Counted from the stretch's first letter, positions 1 through 6,563 are shown. The stretch: DNA of 9,276 nt from Psychrilyobacter sp. (GCA_030621995.1 JAUXGP010000049.1:1-9276), one strand, 5' to 3'. Program-made: numbers and translations. The notes: generated by a model not told the origin, from the sequence alone.

Positions 1-176
1 ATGAAGATGTATGGCTGGGGTATGAGGTGGATTCATTTGTGGAAACTATACTAAGTAAGAAAAATGAAAATGAAATTATGACCCATGAAAAATCCATGAA
101 ACTCCATAAAACCATAGGTATGGTCAAGGAGAAACTGGGGTTTAAATATAAAGGGCTGGAAGTAGAAGTGAATTAG
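1..176 (+). CDS. C-terminal end of a Gfo/Idh/MocA-family oxidoreductase (5' end outside window)
   Basis: An open frame runs from base 3 to a TAG at 174-176, giving the last 57 residues of a protein that starts upstream of the window. The tail reads YEVDSFVETIL, then a variable stretch, MTHEKSMKLHKTIG and a final EKLGFKYKG. This spacing of a Tyr-Glu helix, a (M)xxxxS(L/M) helix and a closing G-(L/F)-x-Y-P/K segment is typical of the C-terminal end of NAD(P)-dependent Gfo/Idh/MocA oxidoreductases of sugar or cyclitol metabolism. The nucleotide-binding domain is not visible, so substrate and cofactor cannot be judged. The stop codon overlaps the ribosome binding site of the next gene, so the two are probably co-transcribed and translationally coupled. 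The family call rests on a short tail and is moderate. Confidence 0.6.
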   Translation, partial: EDVWLGYEVDSFVETILSKKNENEIMTHEKSMKLHKTIGMVKEKLGFKYKGLEVEVN

Positions 177-184
177 GAGGAGAG

Positions 185-403
185 ATGGCAGGAATAAAAT
201 TTGAGATAGAAGAAAAATTAGGAATACTCAGTGAAAGAAAGGGCTGGACCAAGGAATTGAATTTGGTTTCGTGGAACAACAGGAAAGCTAAGGCTGATAT
301 CAGAGAATGGGGTGAAACTCATGAAAAGATGGGAAAAGGAATAACTCTTTCAAGGGAAGAACTGATAGAGTTGAAGAATATATTGAATAGTATGGATTTG
401 TAG
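185..403 (+). CDS. YdbC/PC4-like single-stranded nucleic-acid-binding protein
   Basis: This 72-residue protein resembles the bacterial YdbC family, whose fold is that of the eukaryotic transcription coactivator PC4. Seen in the sequence: an N-terminal strand (FEIEEKLGILSE, residues 6-17), the segment GWTKELNLVSWN (20-31), a basic stretch with DIREW (38-42), then HEKMGKGITLS (46-56) and a C-terminal helix EELIELKNIL. These blocks match my recollection of YdbC proteins in order and spacing. Family members bind single-stranded DNA or RNA with little sequence preference and are cytoplasmic; a role in transcription or repair is inferred, not shown. The AGGAGG at 175-180 overlaps the upstream stop codon and sits 4 bases before the ATG, which fixes the start. 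A hairpin terminator follows at once, so it is the last gene of its unit. Confidence 0.75.
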   Translation: MAGIKFEIEEKLGILSERKGWTKELNLVSWNNRKAKADIREWGETHEKMGKGITLSREELIELKNILNSMDL

Positions 404-436
404 AAGATAGAGAGTTATCGCCTCTATATCTTTTAT
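404..436 (+). terminator. intrinsic terminator after the ydbC-like gene
   Basis: An 11-base left arm (404-414, AAGATAGAGAG) pairs with 422-432 (CTCTATATCTT) with one mismatch around a 7-base loop. It is followed by TTAT and AT-rich sequence. The position directly after the stop codon supports it. The T-run is short, so termination may be incomplete. Confidence 0.55.
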
Positions 437-513
437 ATATATATTATGATAAAATTATACTAATTGTTCAACGATTTCAAATGAAAAAATTAATATATAG
501 GAGTTAAATTTTT

Positions 514-2067
514 ATGAGTATTTTAGATGTAAGCAGGGTAAGTCACGGGTATGGAGCCCGTACAATATTGGAAGATGCTTCCTTTAGACTTTTGAAGGGG
601 GAACATGTAGGGTTGGTTGGAGCCAATGGAGAGGGGAAATCGACTTTCTTAAATATAATAACAGGAAAACTTATGCCTGATGAAGGTGATGTAAGCTGGT
701 GTAATCATATTACTACAGGGTATTTGGATCAATACAGCAGTCTGGAGAAGGGAAAAACTATTAGAGATATCTTAAAATCAGCTTTTGCTCCTATGTTTGA
801 ACTGGAAAAAGAAGTGATGGAGCTATATGAAAAGATGGGAACCTGTAACGAAGTTGAGATGGAGATGATCCTAGAGGAAGTAGGAGATATTCAAAGTATT
901 TTGGATAGTTCTGAATTTTATAACTTGGATTCGAAGATAGAATCCTATGCAGCTGGTCTGGGACTTATGGATATCGGATTAGAAAAAGATGTAGCAGAAT
1001 TATCTGGCGGGCAGAGAGCCAAGATATTACTGGCAAAGGTACTGTTAGAAAACCCGATGATCTTAATCTTGGATGAACCTACTAACTTTTTAGATGAGGA
1101 TCATATTATCTGGTTGAAGAATTTTTTAAAAAATTATGAAAATGCATTCATCCTGGTATCCCATGACATTCCATTTTTAAAAGATGTAACTAATGTTATT
1201 TATCATATTGAAAAAGCTGTATTAACAAGATACACTGGTGGTTATGAGCAATTTAGAGAGATGTATGAATTAAAAAAGCGCCAGATAGAGCAGGCATATA
1301 AAAAACAGCAAAAAGAGATTGCACATTTAGAAGATTTTGTAGCGCGTAATAAAGCTCGAATAGCGACTACTAATATGGCGAAGAGTAGGCAAAAAAAATT
1401 AGATAAGATGGATGTAATAACTATAGAGAGAGAGAAACCAAAACCACAATTTTATTTTAAAACTGCGAGAACACCTTCAAGGGAAGTTATCACAGTAAAA
1501 GACCTGGTAATAGGTTATGATGAGCCATTAACAAGAAAGCTTAACTTTACCATAGAGAGAAATGAAAAAATTGCTATAAAAGGTGTAAATGGATTGGGGA
1601 AATCTACTCTTATTAATACAATACTAAGAAGGATTAAAGCTATATCTGGAGAGATAGAGCATGGTCAATTTTTAGAAGTAGGATATTTTAAGCAAGAGGA
1701 GGAAAGCAGCGGGAAAACTGCTCTAGATGAATTTTGGGATGAGTTTCCATCGCTGACCAATGGTGAAGTTAGATCTGCTTTAGCTAAATGTGGCTTGACT
1801 AAAGATCATATTGGCACGAAGATGAGAGCTTTATCAGGTGGAGAAAATGCAAAGGTAAGATTAGGTAAGATAATGAACCGTGAGATAAATTTCTTGGTTT
1901 TAGATGAACCTACAAATCATTTGGATATAGATGCTAAGGATGAGTTGAAGAAAGCTATAAAAGGATTTAAGGGTACTGTATTTATAGTAAGCCATGAACC
2001 TGATTTTTATATGGATATAGTAACAGATGTATGGAATGTAGAGGACTGGACAACAAAAATTATATAA
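514..2067 (+). CDS. ABC-F family ATPase (ribosome-associated translation factor)
   Basis: This soluble 517-residue protein has two ABC nucleotide-binding domains and no membrane segment, the layout of ABC-F proteins that bind the ribosomal E site and act on stalled ribosomes or antibiotic-bound complexes. Domain 1: Walker A GANGEGKST (36-44), signature LSGGQ (163-167), Walker B ILILDEP (183-189), switch His in VSHD (about 217). The linker at about 238-320 is long, charged and helical (EQAYKKQQKEIAHLE), as expected for the P-site tRNA interaction motif. Domain 2: Walker A GVNGLGKST (357-365), signature LSGGE (440-444), Walker B FLVLDEP (460-466), switch VSHE. Both catalytic glutamates after the Walker B Asp are present. 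The N-terminus (SRVSHGYG, RLLKGEHVGLVGANGEGKS) most resembles the Bacillus YfmM-like group; whether it is housekeeping or gives antibiotic resistance cannot be told. AGGAG at 499-503 lies 10 bases before the ATG. A possible -10 (TATACT, 456-461) has no good -35. Confidence 0.9.
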   Translation: MSILDVSRVSHGYGARTILEDASFRLLKGEHVGLVGANGEGKSTFLNIITGKLMPDEGDVSWCNHITTGYLDQYSSLEKGKTIRDILKSAFAPMFELEKEVMELYEKMGTCNEVEMEMILEEVGDIQSILDSSEFYNLDSKIESYAAGLGLMDIGLEKDVAELSGGQRAKILLAKVLLENPMILILDEPTNFLDEDHIIWLKNFLKNYENAFILVSHDIPFLKDVTNVIYHIEKAVLTRYTGGYEQFREMYELKKRQIEQAYKKQQKEIAHLEDFVARNKARIATTNMAKSRQKKLDKMDVITIEREKPKPQFYFKTARTPSREVITVKDLVIGYDEPLTRKLNFTIERNEKIAIKGVNGLGKSTLINTILRRIKAISGEIEHGQFLEVGYFKQEEESSGKTALDEFWDEFPSLTNGEVRSALAKCGLTKDHIGTKMRALSGGENAKVRLGKIMNREINFLVLDEPTNHLDIDAKDELKKAIKGFKGTVFIVSHEPDFYMDIVTDVWNVEDWTTKII

Positions 2068-2113
2068 TTCAGAATGATTGAATAGAGATTTGTTGAATTC
2101 AAGGAGTGGAACT

Positions 2114-2155
2114 ATGTTTGTATTAAGAGGTAATTTTGGGGAAATAAATATATAA
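2114..2155 (+). CDS. possible 13-codon ORF/leader peptide before the GNAT gene
   Basis: ATG at 2114 follows AAGGAGTGG at 2101-2109 with good spacing. It reads MFVLRGNFGEINI and stops at 2153-2155, just before the ribosome binding site of the acetyltransferase gene. It matches no family I know. It could be a translated leader, a remnant of a lost gene, or chance in AT-rich DNA; chance is the default. Confidence 0.15.
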   Translation: MFVLRGNFGEINI

Positions 2156-2172
2156 ATTAAAGGAGAAATGAA

Positions 2173-2733
2173 TTGAATATAGAAATTAGAGAAACAACTA
2201 AACTTGATTATGAGGATATTATAAAGATTAATAGGGGTGCATTTAAAAATTATGGTGAGGAAGAGATAGTAACTTTAGTTACCGATCTTTTAGAAGATGA
2301 AACTGGGAAACCTATAGTATCATTAATCGCATTTTTAGATGGGAAACCAGTTGGACATATAATTTTTACAAAGGCTAAAATAGATAACGTTAAAAACAAC
2401 TTATTGACTTATATCCTGGCACCTCTAGGAGTTGTTAAGGAGTATCAAAAATTAGGAATTGGTGGGAAACTTATAAATGAAGGGATAAAAAGACTGAAAG
2501 AACTAAAAACAGATGTTGTTTTTGTTTTAGGGCATCTGGATTATTATCCTAAATATGGGTTTATAAAAAATGCCATAAAAAAGATAGGCTATGAAGCAAC
2601 TTACGATATTCCAGAAGAATACTATGATGGTTGGATGTATATGCCGTTAATTTCAATGGAAGAAATTAAGCAAAATCCAGGGAGAGTAATTTGTGCTGAT
2701 ACTATGAATAAAAAAGCGTATTGGGTTGAATAA
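2173..2733 (+). CDS. GNAT N-acetyltransferase, YhbS-like
   Basis: This 186-residue protein has the single GNAT fold, which transfers an acetyl group from acetyl-CoA to an amine. Seen: N-terminal strand and helix (IEIRETTKLDYEDI), strand IVSLIAFLDGKPVGHIIF (48-65), motif A with LAPLGVVKEYQKLGIGGKLI (82-101) containing the Q-x-x-G-x-G acetyl-CoA pyrophosphate loop at 92-97, and a closing YYPKYGF (124-130), the Tyr-Gly-Phe block common in this superfamily. The APL(G/A)V block and overall length suit the YhbS-type group (COG3153); the substrate is unknown. The start is TTG at 2173: AGGAG (2161-2165) is 7 bases upstream, while the ATG at 2168 gives only Met-Asn before a stop. The GNAT fold ends near residue 165 and the last 20 residues (PGRVICADTMNKKAYWVE) are an extension. 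It lies 105 bases after the ABC-F gene in the same direction; no convincing promoter is seen between, so co-transcription is likely. Confidence 0.85.
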   Translation: MNIEIRETTKLDYEDIIKINRGAFKNYGEEEIVTLVTDLLEDETGKPIVSLIAFLDGKPVGHIIFTKAKIDNVKNNLLTYILAPLGVVKEYQKLGIGGKLINEGIKRLKELKTDVVFVLGHLDYYPKYGFIKNAIKKIGYEATYDIPEEYYDGWMYMPLISMEEIKQNPGRVICADTMNKKAYWVE

Positions 2734-2747
2734 AATTTAAATTTTTT

Positions 2748-2780
2748 AAAGAATGGAGGTAAAACTCCATTCTTTTTTTT
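2748..2780 (+). terminator. strong intrinsic terminator between convergent genes
   Basis: A perfect 11-bp stem (AAAGAATGGAG at 2748-2758, CTCCATTCTTT at 2765-2775) with a 6-base loop runs into eight T (2773-2780). It ends the ABC-F/GNAT unit. Read on the minus strand it has only a short U-run, so it is a weaker terminator for the convergent transporter transcript. Confidence 0.9.
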
Positions 2781-2788
2781 AGGTTTTT

Positions 2789-2890
2789 CTATTTATTTTC
2801 ATCTTTCATTGCTATTTTTAGGCAAACAGCGAACCCACCCCAAAGAAGGGTCATGCTGCAAACAGCAACAATGATAGCACCAGTACTCAT
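2789..2890 (-). CDS. NSS transporter small subunit, MetS-like (copy 1)
   Basis: This 33-residue ORF begins with ATG at 2890, seven bases from a perfect AGGAGG (2898-2903), and ends with TAG at 2789-2791. The product starts MSTGAIIVAVCSMTLLW and continues GGFAVCL with a basic, charged end (KIAMKDENK). It is one hydrophobic segment (about residues 4-25) with a short polar tail, matching the small subunit of the MetPS methionine/alanine importer of Corynebacterium glutamicum and its family (putative methionine/alanine importer small subunit). There the small protein is needed for activity of the NSS partner. It lies 35 bases downstream of its transporter, as expected for a subunit pair. Genes this short are easily missed in annotation. 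Identity is supported by the GAI-x(4)-CSM-x(3)-WGGF pattern and by an independent second copy at 4686-4787. Confidence 0.85.
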   Translation of the reverse strand: MSTGAIIVAVCSMTLLWGGFAVCLKIAMKDENK

Positions 2891-2925
2891 ATAAACACCT
2901 CCTAATTAATTATCTAAACGATATT

Positions 2926-4464
2926 TTATTCATCTAAGTCTAATTCAAGATGATTACCTATAGGATCGTGATATATATTATTTTCGAATTCCTTAGATTC
3001 TTTTTTCTTTGTCATAATAAATGATCCAACTGTGATGATAATCATAGCTCCTAGACCATAAACTCCCAATGCAATCCAAGGATAGCCTTCATATGGACTG
3101 GTAATTTCACCTTTAACCTTAAGTGCTAAGATAACAGTTAGAATAAATGAAGTTCCTTTGATTGCCCAAATCCACCATTTTCCGACTCTGAAATCGGATA
3201 GTTCGTTGACGTAAGTTCTAACACTCTCAAGGTGGAAGAACCAGCCTAAAATGATTAATTCTAATATACCAGCAATAACTATTCCATATTGATTGGTAGC
3301 ATAATCTACGATATCCAATATATATAATCCACCGTTAGTTGTGAACAATAATGATAAAAGCCCGGAAGTAAGTGTAAATCTGTTTAAAGCTTGTACTCTG
3401 GTCAAATTAAATTTATCTGAGATGGCTGCTACTACCGCTTCCATTATAGACAAAGATGACGATAATCCTGCAAAGATAAGTGTAGAAAAGAAGATTCCGC
3501 CAATTAATCCATTCATCCCCGGTAATTGGTTTATAGCTTCTGGGAATACAATAAATGCTAAGCCTACACCGGCAGTTGAAACTTCAGCTACACTGACACC
3601 TTGAGTGTGAGCCATAAATCCTAAGATAGAGAATACCCCGATACCAGAGATTAAACTGAAACCACAGTTTCCTAGTCCGGTCATAAAGGCGTTGTTAACA
3701 ATATCTGATTTCTTAGGCAGGTAACTTGCATAAGCATACATGATCGCAAAACAAATACTAAGGGAGAAAAAGATCTGTCCATATGCAGCTAGCCATACTT
3801 TCGGATCAGTTAATTTAGAAAAATCAGGGCTGAAGAAATAATCCAGACCATCCATAGCACCGGGAAGGGTAACTCCTCTGATTACGATAACTAATAATGC
3901 AACAACTAAAAGGGGCATAAAGATCTCATTTGCTTTTTCCAACCCATTTTTTACACCCATTCTAAGAACAGTATAGTTGATTCCCCACACTAATAATAGC
4001 GGCACTACAATTTTAAGGTTTAATCCACCTAAATTCATAGGAGAATCGGTTAATTTTAAATAATCACCAAATAAAAATGCCTTTGGATCTGCACCCCATG
4101 CACCTGTGAAAGCAAAGAATAAATAACTGAATGACCAGGCGATAATAACAACATAGTATGTAGCTATAGAAAATGCGATAAGTGTTTGAAACCATCCGAT
4201 AACTTCAAATTTTTTATTCAATTTTGCAAATACTCCGGGAGCACTAGAACGGATCTTGTGTCCCATAGCAAATTCTAAGATCAGTAATGGAATTCCTGCT
4301 GTAAATAGTGCAATTAGATAAGGTATTAAAAACGCTCCTCCGCCATTACTTGCAGCTACATATGGGAATCTCCAGATATTACCTAATCCAATAGCAGAGC
4401 CTATAGCAGCTAAAATAAATCCCGTACGGGATCCCCATTCACCTCTGTTTTTTTCGGTACTCAT
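2926..4464 (-). CDS. NSS-family Na+-dependent amino-acid symporter, large subunit (copy 1)
   Basis: A 512-residue integral membrane protein of the neurotransmitter:sodium symporter family (LeuT fold), importing an amino acid with Na+. Seen: the TM1 unwound motif GSAIGLGNIWRFPY (22-35), NGGGAF (40-45), TM3 YYVV, the TM6 substrate region FFSLSICF (232-239), N266 at the LeuT Asn286 (Na1) position, and TM8 AGLSSS (332-337) matching the Na2 site. S270 occupies the LeuT Glu290 position, suggesting chloride dependence. The tail is acidic (LELDLDE). Methionine/alanine as substrate is inferred only from the MetS-like neighbour. The start is ATG at 4464, which has AAGGAT at 4474-4479 at normal spacing; the in-frame GTG at 4473 touches that site and is unlikely. 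It is highly similar to the gene at 4832-6388 but lacks that gene's two promoters, so it may depend on read-through from it. Confidence 0.92.
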   Translation of the reverse strand: MSTEKNRGEWGSRTGFILAAIGSAIGLGNIWRFPYVAASNGGGAFLIPYLIALFTAGIPLLILEFAMGHKIRSSAPGVFAKLNKKFEVIGWFQTLIAFSIATYYVVIIAWSFSYLFFAFTGAWGADPKAFLFGDYLKLTDSPMNLGGLNLKIVVPLLLVWGINYTVLRMGVKNGLEKANEIFMPLLVVALLVIVIRGVTLPGAMDGLDYFFSPDFSKLTDPKVWLAAYGQIFFSLSICFAIMYAYASYLPKKSDIVNNAFMTGLGNCGFSLISGIGVFSILGFMAHTQGVSVAEVSTAGVGLAFIVFPEAINQLPGMNGLIGGIFFSTLIFAGLSSSLSIMEAVVAAISDKFNLTRVQALNRFTLTSGLLSLLFTTNGGLYILDIVDYATNQYGIVIAGILELIILGWFFHLESVRTYVNELSDFRVGKWWIWAIKGTSFILTVILALKVKGEITSPYEGYPWIALGVYGLGAMIIITVGSFIMTKKKESKEFENNIYHDPIGNHLELDLDE

Positions 4465-4514
4465 AAATATCACATCCTTAATTTTTTTTGTTACATTTAG
4501 TTGTACAATATAAA

Positions 4515-4560
4515 TTTAAAAATTCCTTTTGAGGAGATAAAAAAAAGCCGATCATAGTTT
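4515..4560 (+). pseudogene. degenerate fragment of the 3' end of rimP
   Basis: Bases 4515-4545 match 7278-7308 inside intact rimP at 30 of 31 positions, including a 26-base identical run (4520-4545 with 7283-7308). Similarity continues with small indels to the shared ATAGTTT (4554-4560 with 7315-7321). Translated in the rimP frame it gives LKIPFEEIKK against LEIPFEEIKK (RimP residues 139-148). Then an extra A in the A-run shifts the frame to a stop. There is no start codon or upstream rimP sequence, so it cannot encode RimP. It lies upstream of transporter copy 1 in the same orientation as rimP, where a tandem duplication of transporter plus rimP would have left it. The sequence match is direct; the origin is inference. 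Confidence 0.55.
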
Positions 4561-4611
4561 AGTAAATAATTTTTTTAAAATTCTAAACTCTTTAATTTTT
4601 ATTTCAGGTAT

Positions 4612-4659
4612 AGAAAAAACCTGTAAATTTTGACACTTTTAGTGTCTAATTTACAGGTT
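4612..4659 (-). terminator. long-stem intrinsic terminator after small-subunit copy 2
   Basis: A perfect 12-bp outer stem (4618-4629, AACCTGTAAATT, with 4648-4659) encloses a second 6-bp stem (4632-4637 with 4641-4646). On the minus strand it runs directly into six U (4614-4619 read as A on the plus strand). It ends the transcript of transporter and small subunit copy 2, 27 bases after the small gene. It also stands between that promoter source and transporter copy 1, so it sets how much read-through copy 1 can receive. Confidence 0.85.
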
Positions 4660-4685
4660 AGAGTTTATTTTATTCTTGTTCAGTC

Positions 4686-4787
4686 TTATTTATTCTCAGG
4701 TTTCATAGCTATTCTAAGACAGATAGCAAACCCACCCCAAAGAAGGGTCATGCTGCAAACAGCAACAACGATAGCACCAGTACTCAT
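4686..4787 (-). CDS. NSS transporter small subunit, MetS-like (copy 2)
   Basis: This 33-residue ORF starts with ATG at 4787, seven bases from AGGAGG (4795-4800), and ends with TAA at 4686-4688. The product starts MSTGAIVVAVCSMTLLW, continues GGFAICL and ends RIAMKPENK. It differs from copy 1 by an Ile/Val exchange at residue 7 and four changes in the last 12 residues. One membrane segment with a short positively charged end suggests the tail faces the cytoplasm. It follows its transporter by 44 bases and precedes a strong terminator, so the pair forms a two-gene unit. The role as an accessory subunit needed for transport is taken from C. glutamicum MetS. The first 19 codons of the two copies differ at only one base while the rest differ at many. 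Confidence 0.85.
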   Translation of the reverse strand: MSTGAIVVAVCSMTLLWGGFAICLRIAMKPENK

Positions 4788-4831
4788 ATAAATACCTCCT
4801 ATTTATTATAATTATTCAAATAATATTTTTA

Positions 4832-6388
4832 TTAGTCTAAATCTAATTCAAGCTCATTGTTCATAGGCTCATTATATATTTTATCTTCAAATTCCTTAGA
4901 TCCTTTTTTCTTTGCCATAATAAATGATCCAACTGTGATGAGGGTCATAGCTCCTAGACCATAAACTCCCAATGCAGTCCAAGAATAACCTTCATATGGA
5001 GCAGCAATCTCACCTTTTATCTTAAGTACCAAGATAAGGACTAAAAGAACAGAAGTTCCTTTGATTGCCCAAATCCACCATTTTCCAACTCTGAAATCAG
5101 ATAGTTCATTGACATAAGTTCTAACACTTTCAAGGTTGAAGAACCACCCTAAGATGACTAATTCTAAAATACCTGCAATAACTATTCCATATTGGTTGGT
5201 AGCGTAGTCTACGATATCCAGTATATATAATCCACCATTAGTTGCAACCAATAATGATAAGATTCCAGAAGTAAGTGCAAATCTATTTAGTGCTTGTACT
5301 CTGGTCAATTTAAATTTATCGGAGATAGCAGCTACTACCGCTTCCATGATAGACATAGATGATGACAATCCTGCAAAGATAAGTGTGACAAAGAAGATTC
5401 CACCGATCAATCCATTCATTCCCGGCAATTGGTTTATAGCTTCTGGGAATACGATAAACGCTAAGCCTACACCGGCAGTTGAAACTTCAGCTACACTGAC
5501 ACCTTGAGTGTGAGCCATAAATCCTAAGATAGAGAATACTCCGATACCAGAGATTAAACTGAAACTACAGTTTCCTAAGCCAGTCATAAAGGCATTGTTA
5601 ACAATGTCTGACTTCTTAGGCAGGTAACTTGCGTAAGCATACATGATAGCAAAACAAATACTAAGGGAGAAAAAGATCTGTCCATATGCTGCTAACCATA
5701 CTTGCGGGTCAGTTAGTTTAGAAAAATCAGGGCTGAAGAAATAATCTAATCCATCCATAGCTCCTGGTAGTGTAACTCCTCTGATTACGATAACGAATAA
5801 CGAGATAATTAAAAGTGGCATAAAGATCTTATTTGCTTTTTCCAATCCATTTTTTACACCCATTCTAAGAACACCATAGTTGATCCCCCATACTAATAAT
5901 AGTGGAACTGCAACTTTGAGATTCAGTCCCCCTAAACTTGCACCTAAGTTACCAAAAGTGCTAGGAGCATCTCCTAATTTTAAATACTCACCAAATAGGA
6001 ATGCCTTTGGATCTGTACCCCATGCACCTGTGAAGGCGAAGAAAAGGTAACTAAATGACCAGGCGATAATAACAACATAATATGTAGTTATAGCAAAAGC
6101 AATAAGTGTTTGAAACCATCCAATAGCTTCATATTTTTTGTTCAATTTTGCAAAAACTCCAGGAGCACTGGAACGGATCTTGTGTCCCATGGCAAATTCT
6201 AAGATCAATAATGGAATTCCTGCTGTAAATAGTGCAACTAGATAAGGTATTAAAAATGCTCCTCCTCCATTACTTGCAGCTACATATGGAAATCTCCAGA
6301 TATTACCTAATCCAATGGCAGAACCTATAGCAGCAAGGATAAATCCTGAACGGGATCCCCACTGGCCTCTGTTTTCTTCTGTACTCAT
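4832..6388 (-). CDS. NSS-family Na+-dependent amino-acid symporter, large subunit (copy 2)
   Basis: A 518-residue paralogue of the gene at 2926-4464, with the same NSS motifs: GSAIGLGNIWRFPY in TM1, FFSLSICF in TM6, N273 at the Asn286 (Na1) position with S277 at the Glu290 position, and AGLSSS in TM8. The largest difference is seven extra residues in the loop after TM3 (APSTFGNLGAS region, about 139-151), which would face outside and could alter gating or binding. Residue changes elsewhere are mostly conservative (for example Val/Ile, Phe/Tyr). The ATG at 6388 is chosen because AAGGAT at 6398-6403 is at normal distance; the in-frame GTG at 6397 abuts the ribosome binding site. Two near-consensus sigma-70 promoters lie upstream (6451-6478 and 6536-6563), so this copy looks strongly expressed. 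It is read divergently from the rimP-nusA-infB operon. Substrate unknown; methionine/alanine is inferred from the small subunit. Confidence 0.92.
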   Translation of the reverse strand: MSTEENRGQWGSRSGFILAAIGSAIGLGNIWRFPYVAASNGGGAFLIPYLVALFTAGIPLLILEFAMGHKIRSSAPGVFAKLNKKYEAIGWFQTLIAFAITTYYVVIIAWSFSYLFFAFTGAWGTDPKAFLFGEYLKLGDAPSTFGNLGASLGGLNLKVAVPLLLVWGINYGVLRMGVKNGLEKANKIFMPLLIISLFVIVIRGVTLPGAMDGLDYFFSPDFSKLTDPQVWLAAYGQIFFSLSICFAIMYAYASYLPKKSDIVNNAFMTGLGNCSFSLISGIGVFSILGFMAHTQGVSVAEVSTAGVGLAFIVFPEAINQLPGMNGLIGGIFFVTLIFAGLSSSMSIMEAVVAAISDKFKLTRVQALNRFALTSGILSLLVATNGGLYILDIVDYATNQYGIVIAGILELVILGWFFNLESVRTYVNELSDFRVGKWWIWAIKGTSVLLVLILVLKIKGEIAAPYEGYSWTALGVYGLGAMTLITVGSFIMAKKKGSKEFEDKIYNEPMNNELELDLD

Positions 6389-6450
6389 AAATATCACATC
6401 CTTAATTTTTTTTTAAAAATAGAATAAACTATAATGAAAATTATTATTAC

Positions 6451-6478
6451 ATTATATACTATTTTTTTAATATGTCAA
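6451..6478 (-). promoter_or_regulatory. sigma-70 promoter P1 for transporter copy 2
   Basis: On the minus strand, TTGACA (6473-6478) and TATAAT (6451-6456) are both perfect consensus with a 16-base spacer containing an A-run. Transcription should start near 6444, giving a leader of about 55 bases before the ATG at 6388. The spacer is one base shorter than the optimum. Confidence 0.85.
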
Positions 6479-6535
6479 TACTAAATTTTAAATACGTCTA
6501 TAAAATCAGTAAAAACATATAACTTTATTAGTATG

Positions 6536-6563
6536 AGTATATACCATTTTTTTAATAAGTCAA
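6536..6563 (-). promoter_or_regulatory. sigma-70 promoter P2, near-duplicate of P1
   Basis: On the minus strand, TTGACT (6558-6563) and TATACT (6536-6541) have a 16-base spacer that differs from the P1 spacer by one base. The match with P1 extends a few bases past the -35, with the shared AGTATTGAC start, so this is a direct repeat 85 bases upstream of P1. It should start transcription near 6529 in the same direction. It is probably weaker than P1 because both hexamers depart from consensus at one base. Confidence 0.65.

Noticed and set aside
3341..3604. 87-codon plus-strand ORF within transporter copy 1
   Set aside because: It is antisense to a clear NSS gene, has no ribosome binding site, and its protein shows no family pattern.
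4465..4473. GTG start at 4473 (and the equivalent GTG at 6397) for the transporters
   Set aside because: It directly abuts the AAGGAT ribosome binding site, leaving no spacer; the ATG nine bases later has proper spacing in both copies.
4539..4553. U8 run on the minus strand following GATCGGC, upstream of transporter copy 1
   Set aside because: No complementary arm lies before it, so it does not form an intrinsic terminator; the run belongs to the rimP relic.
4556..4589. AT-rich hairpin (AGTTTAG with CTAAACT, inner AATTTT/AAAATT)
   Set aside because: It lacks a good T-run on either strand and is all A/T in the inner stem; it is not supported as a terminator or regulatory element.
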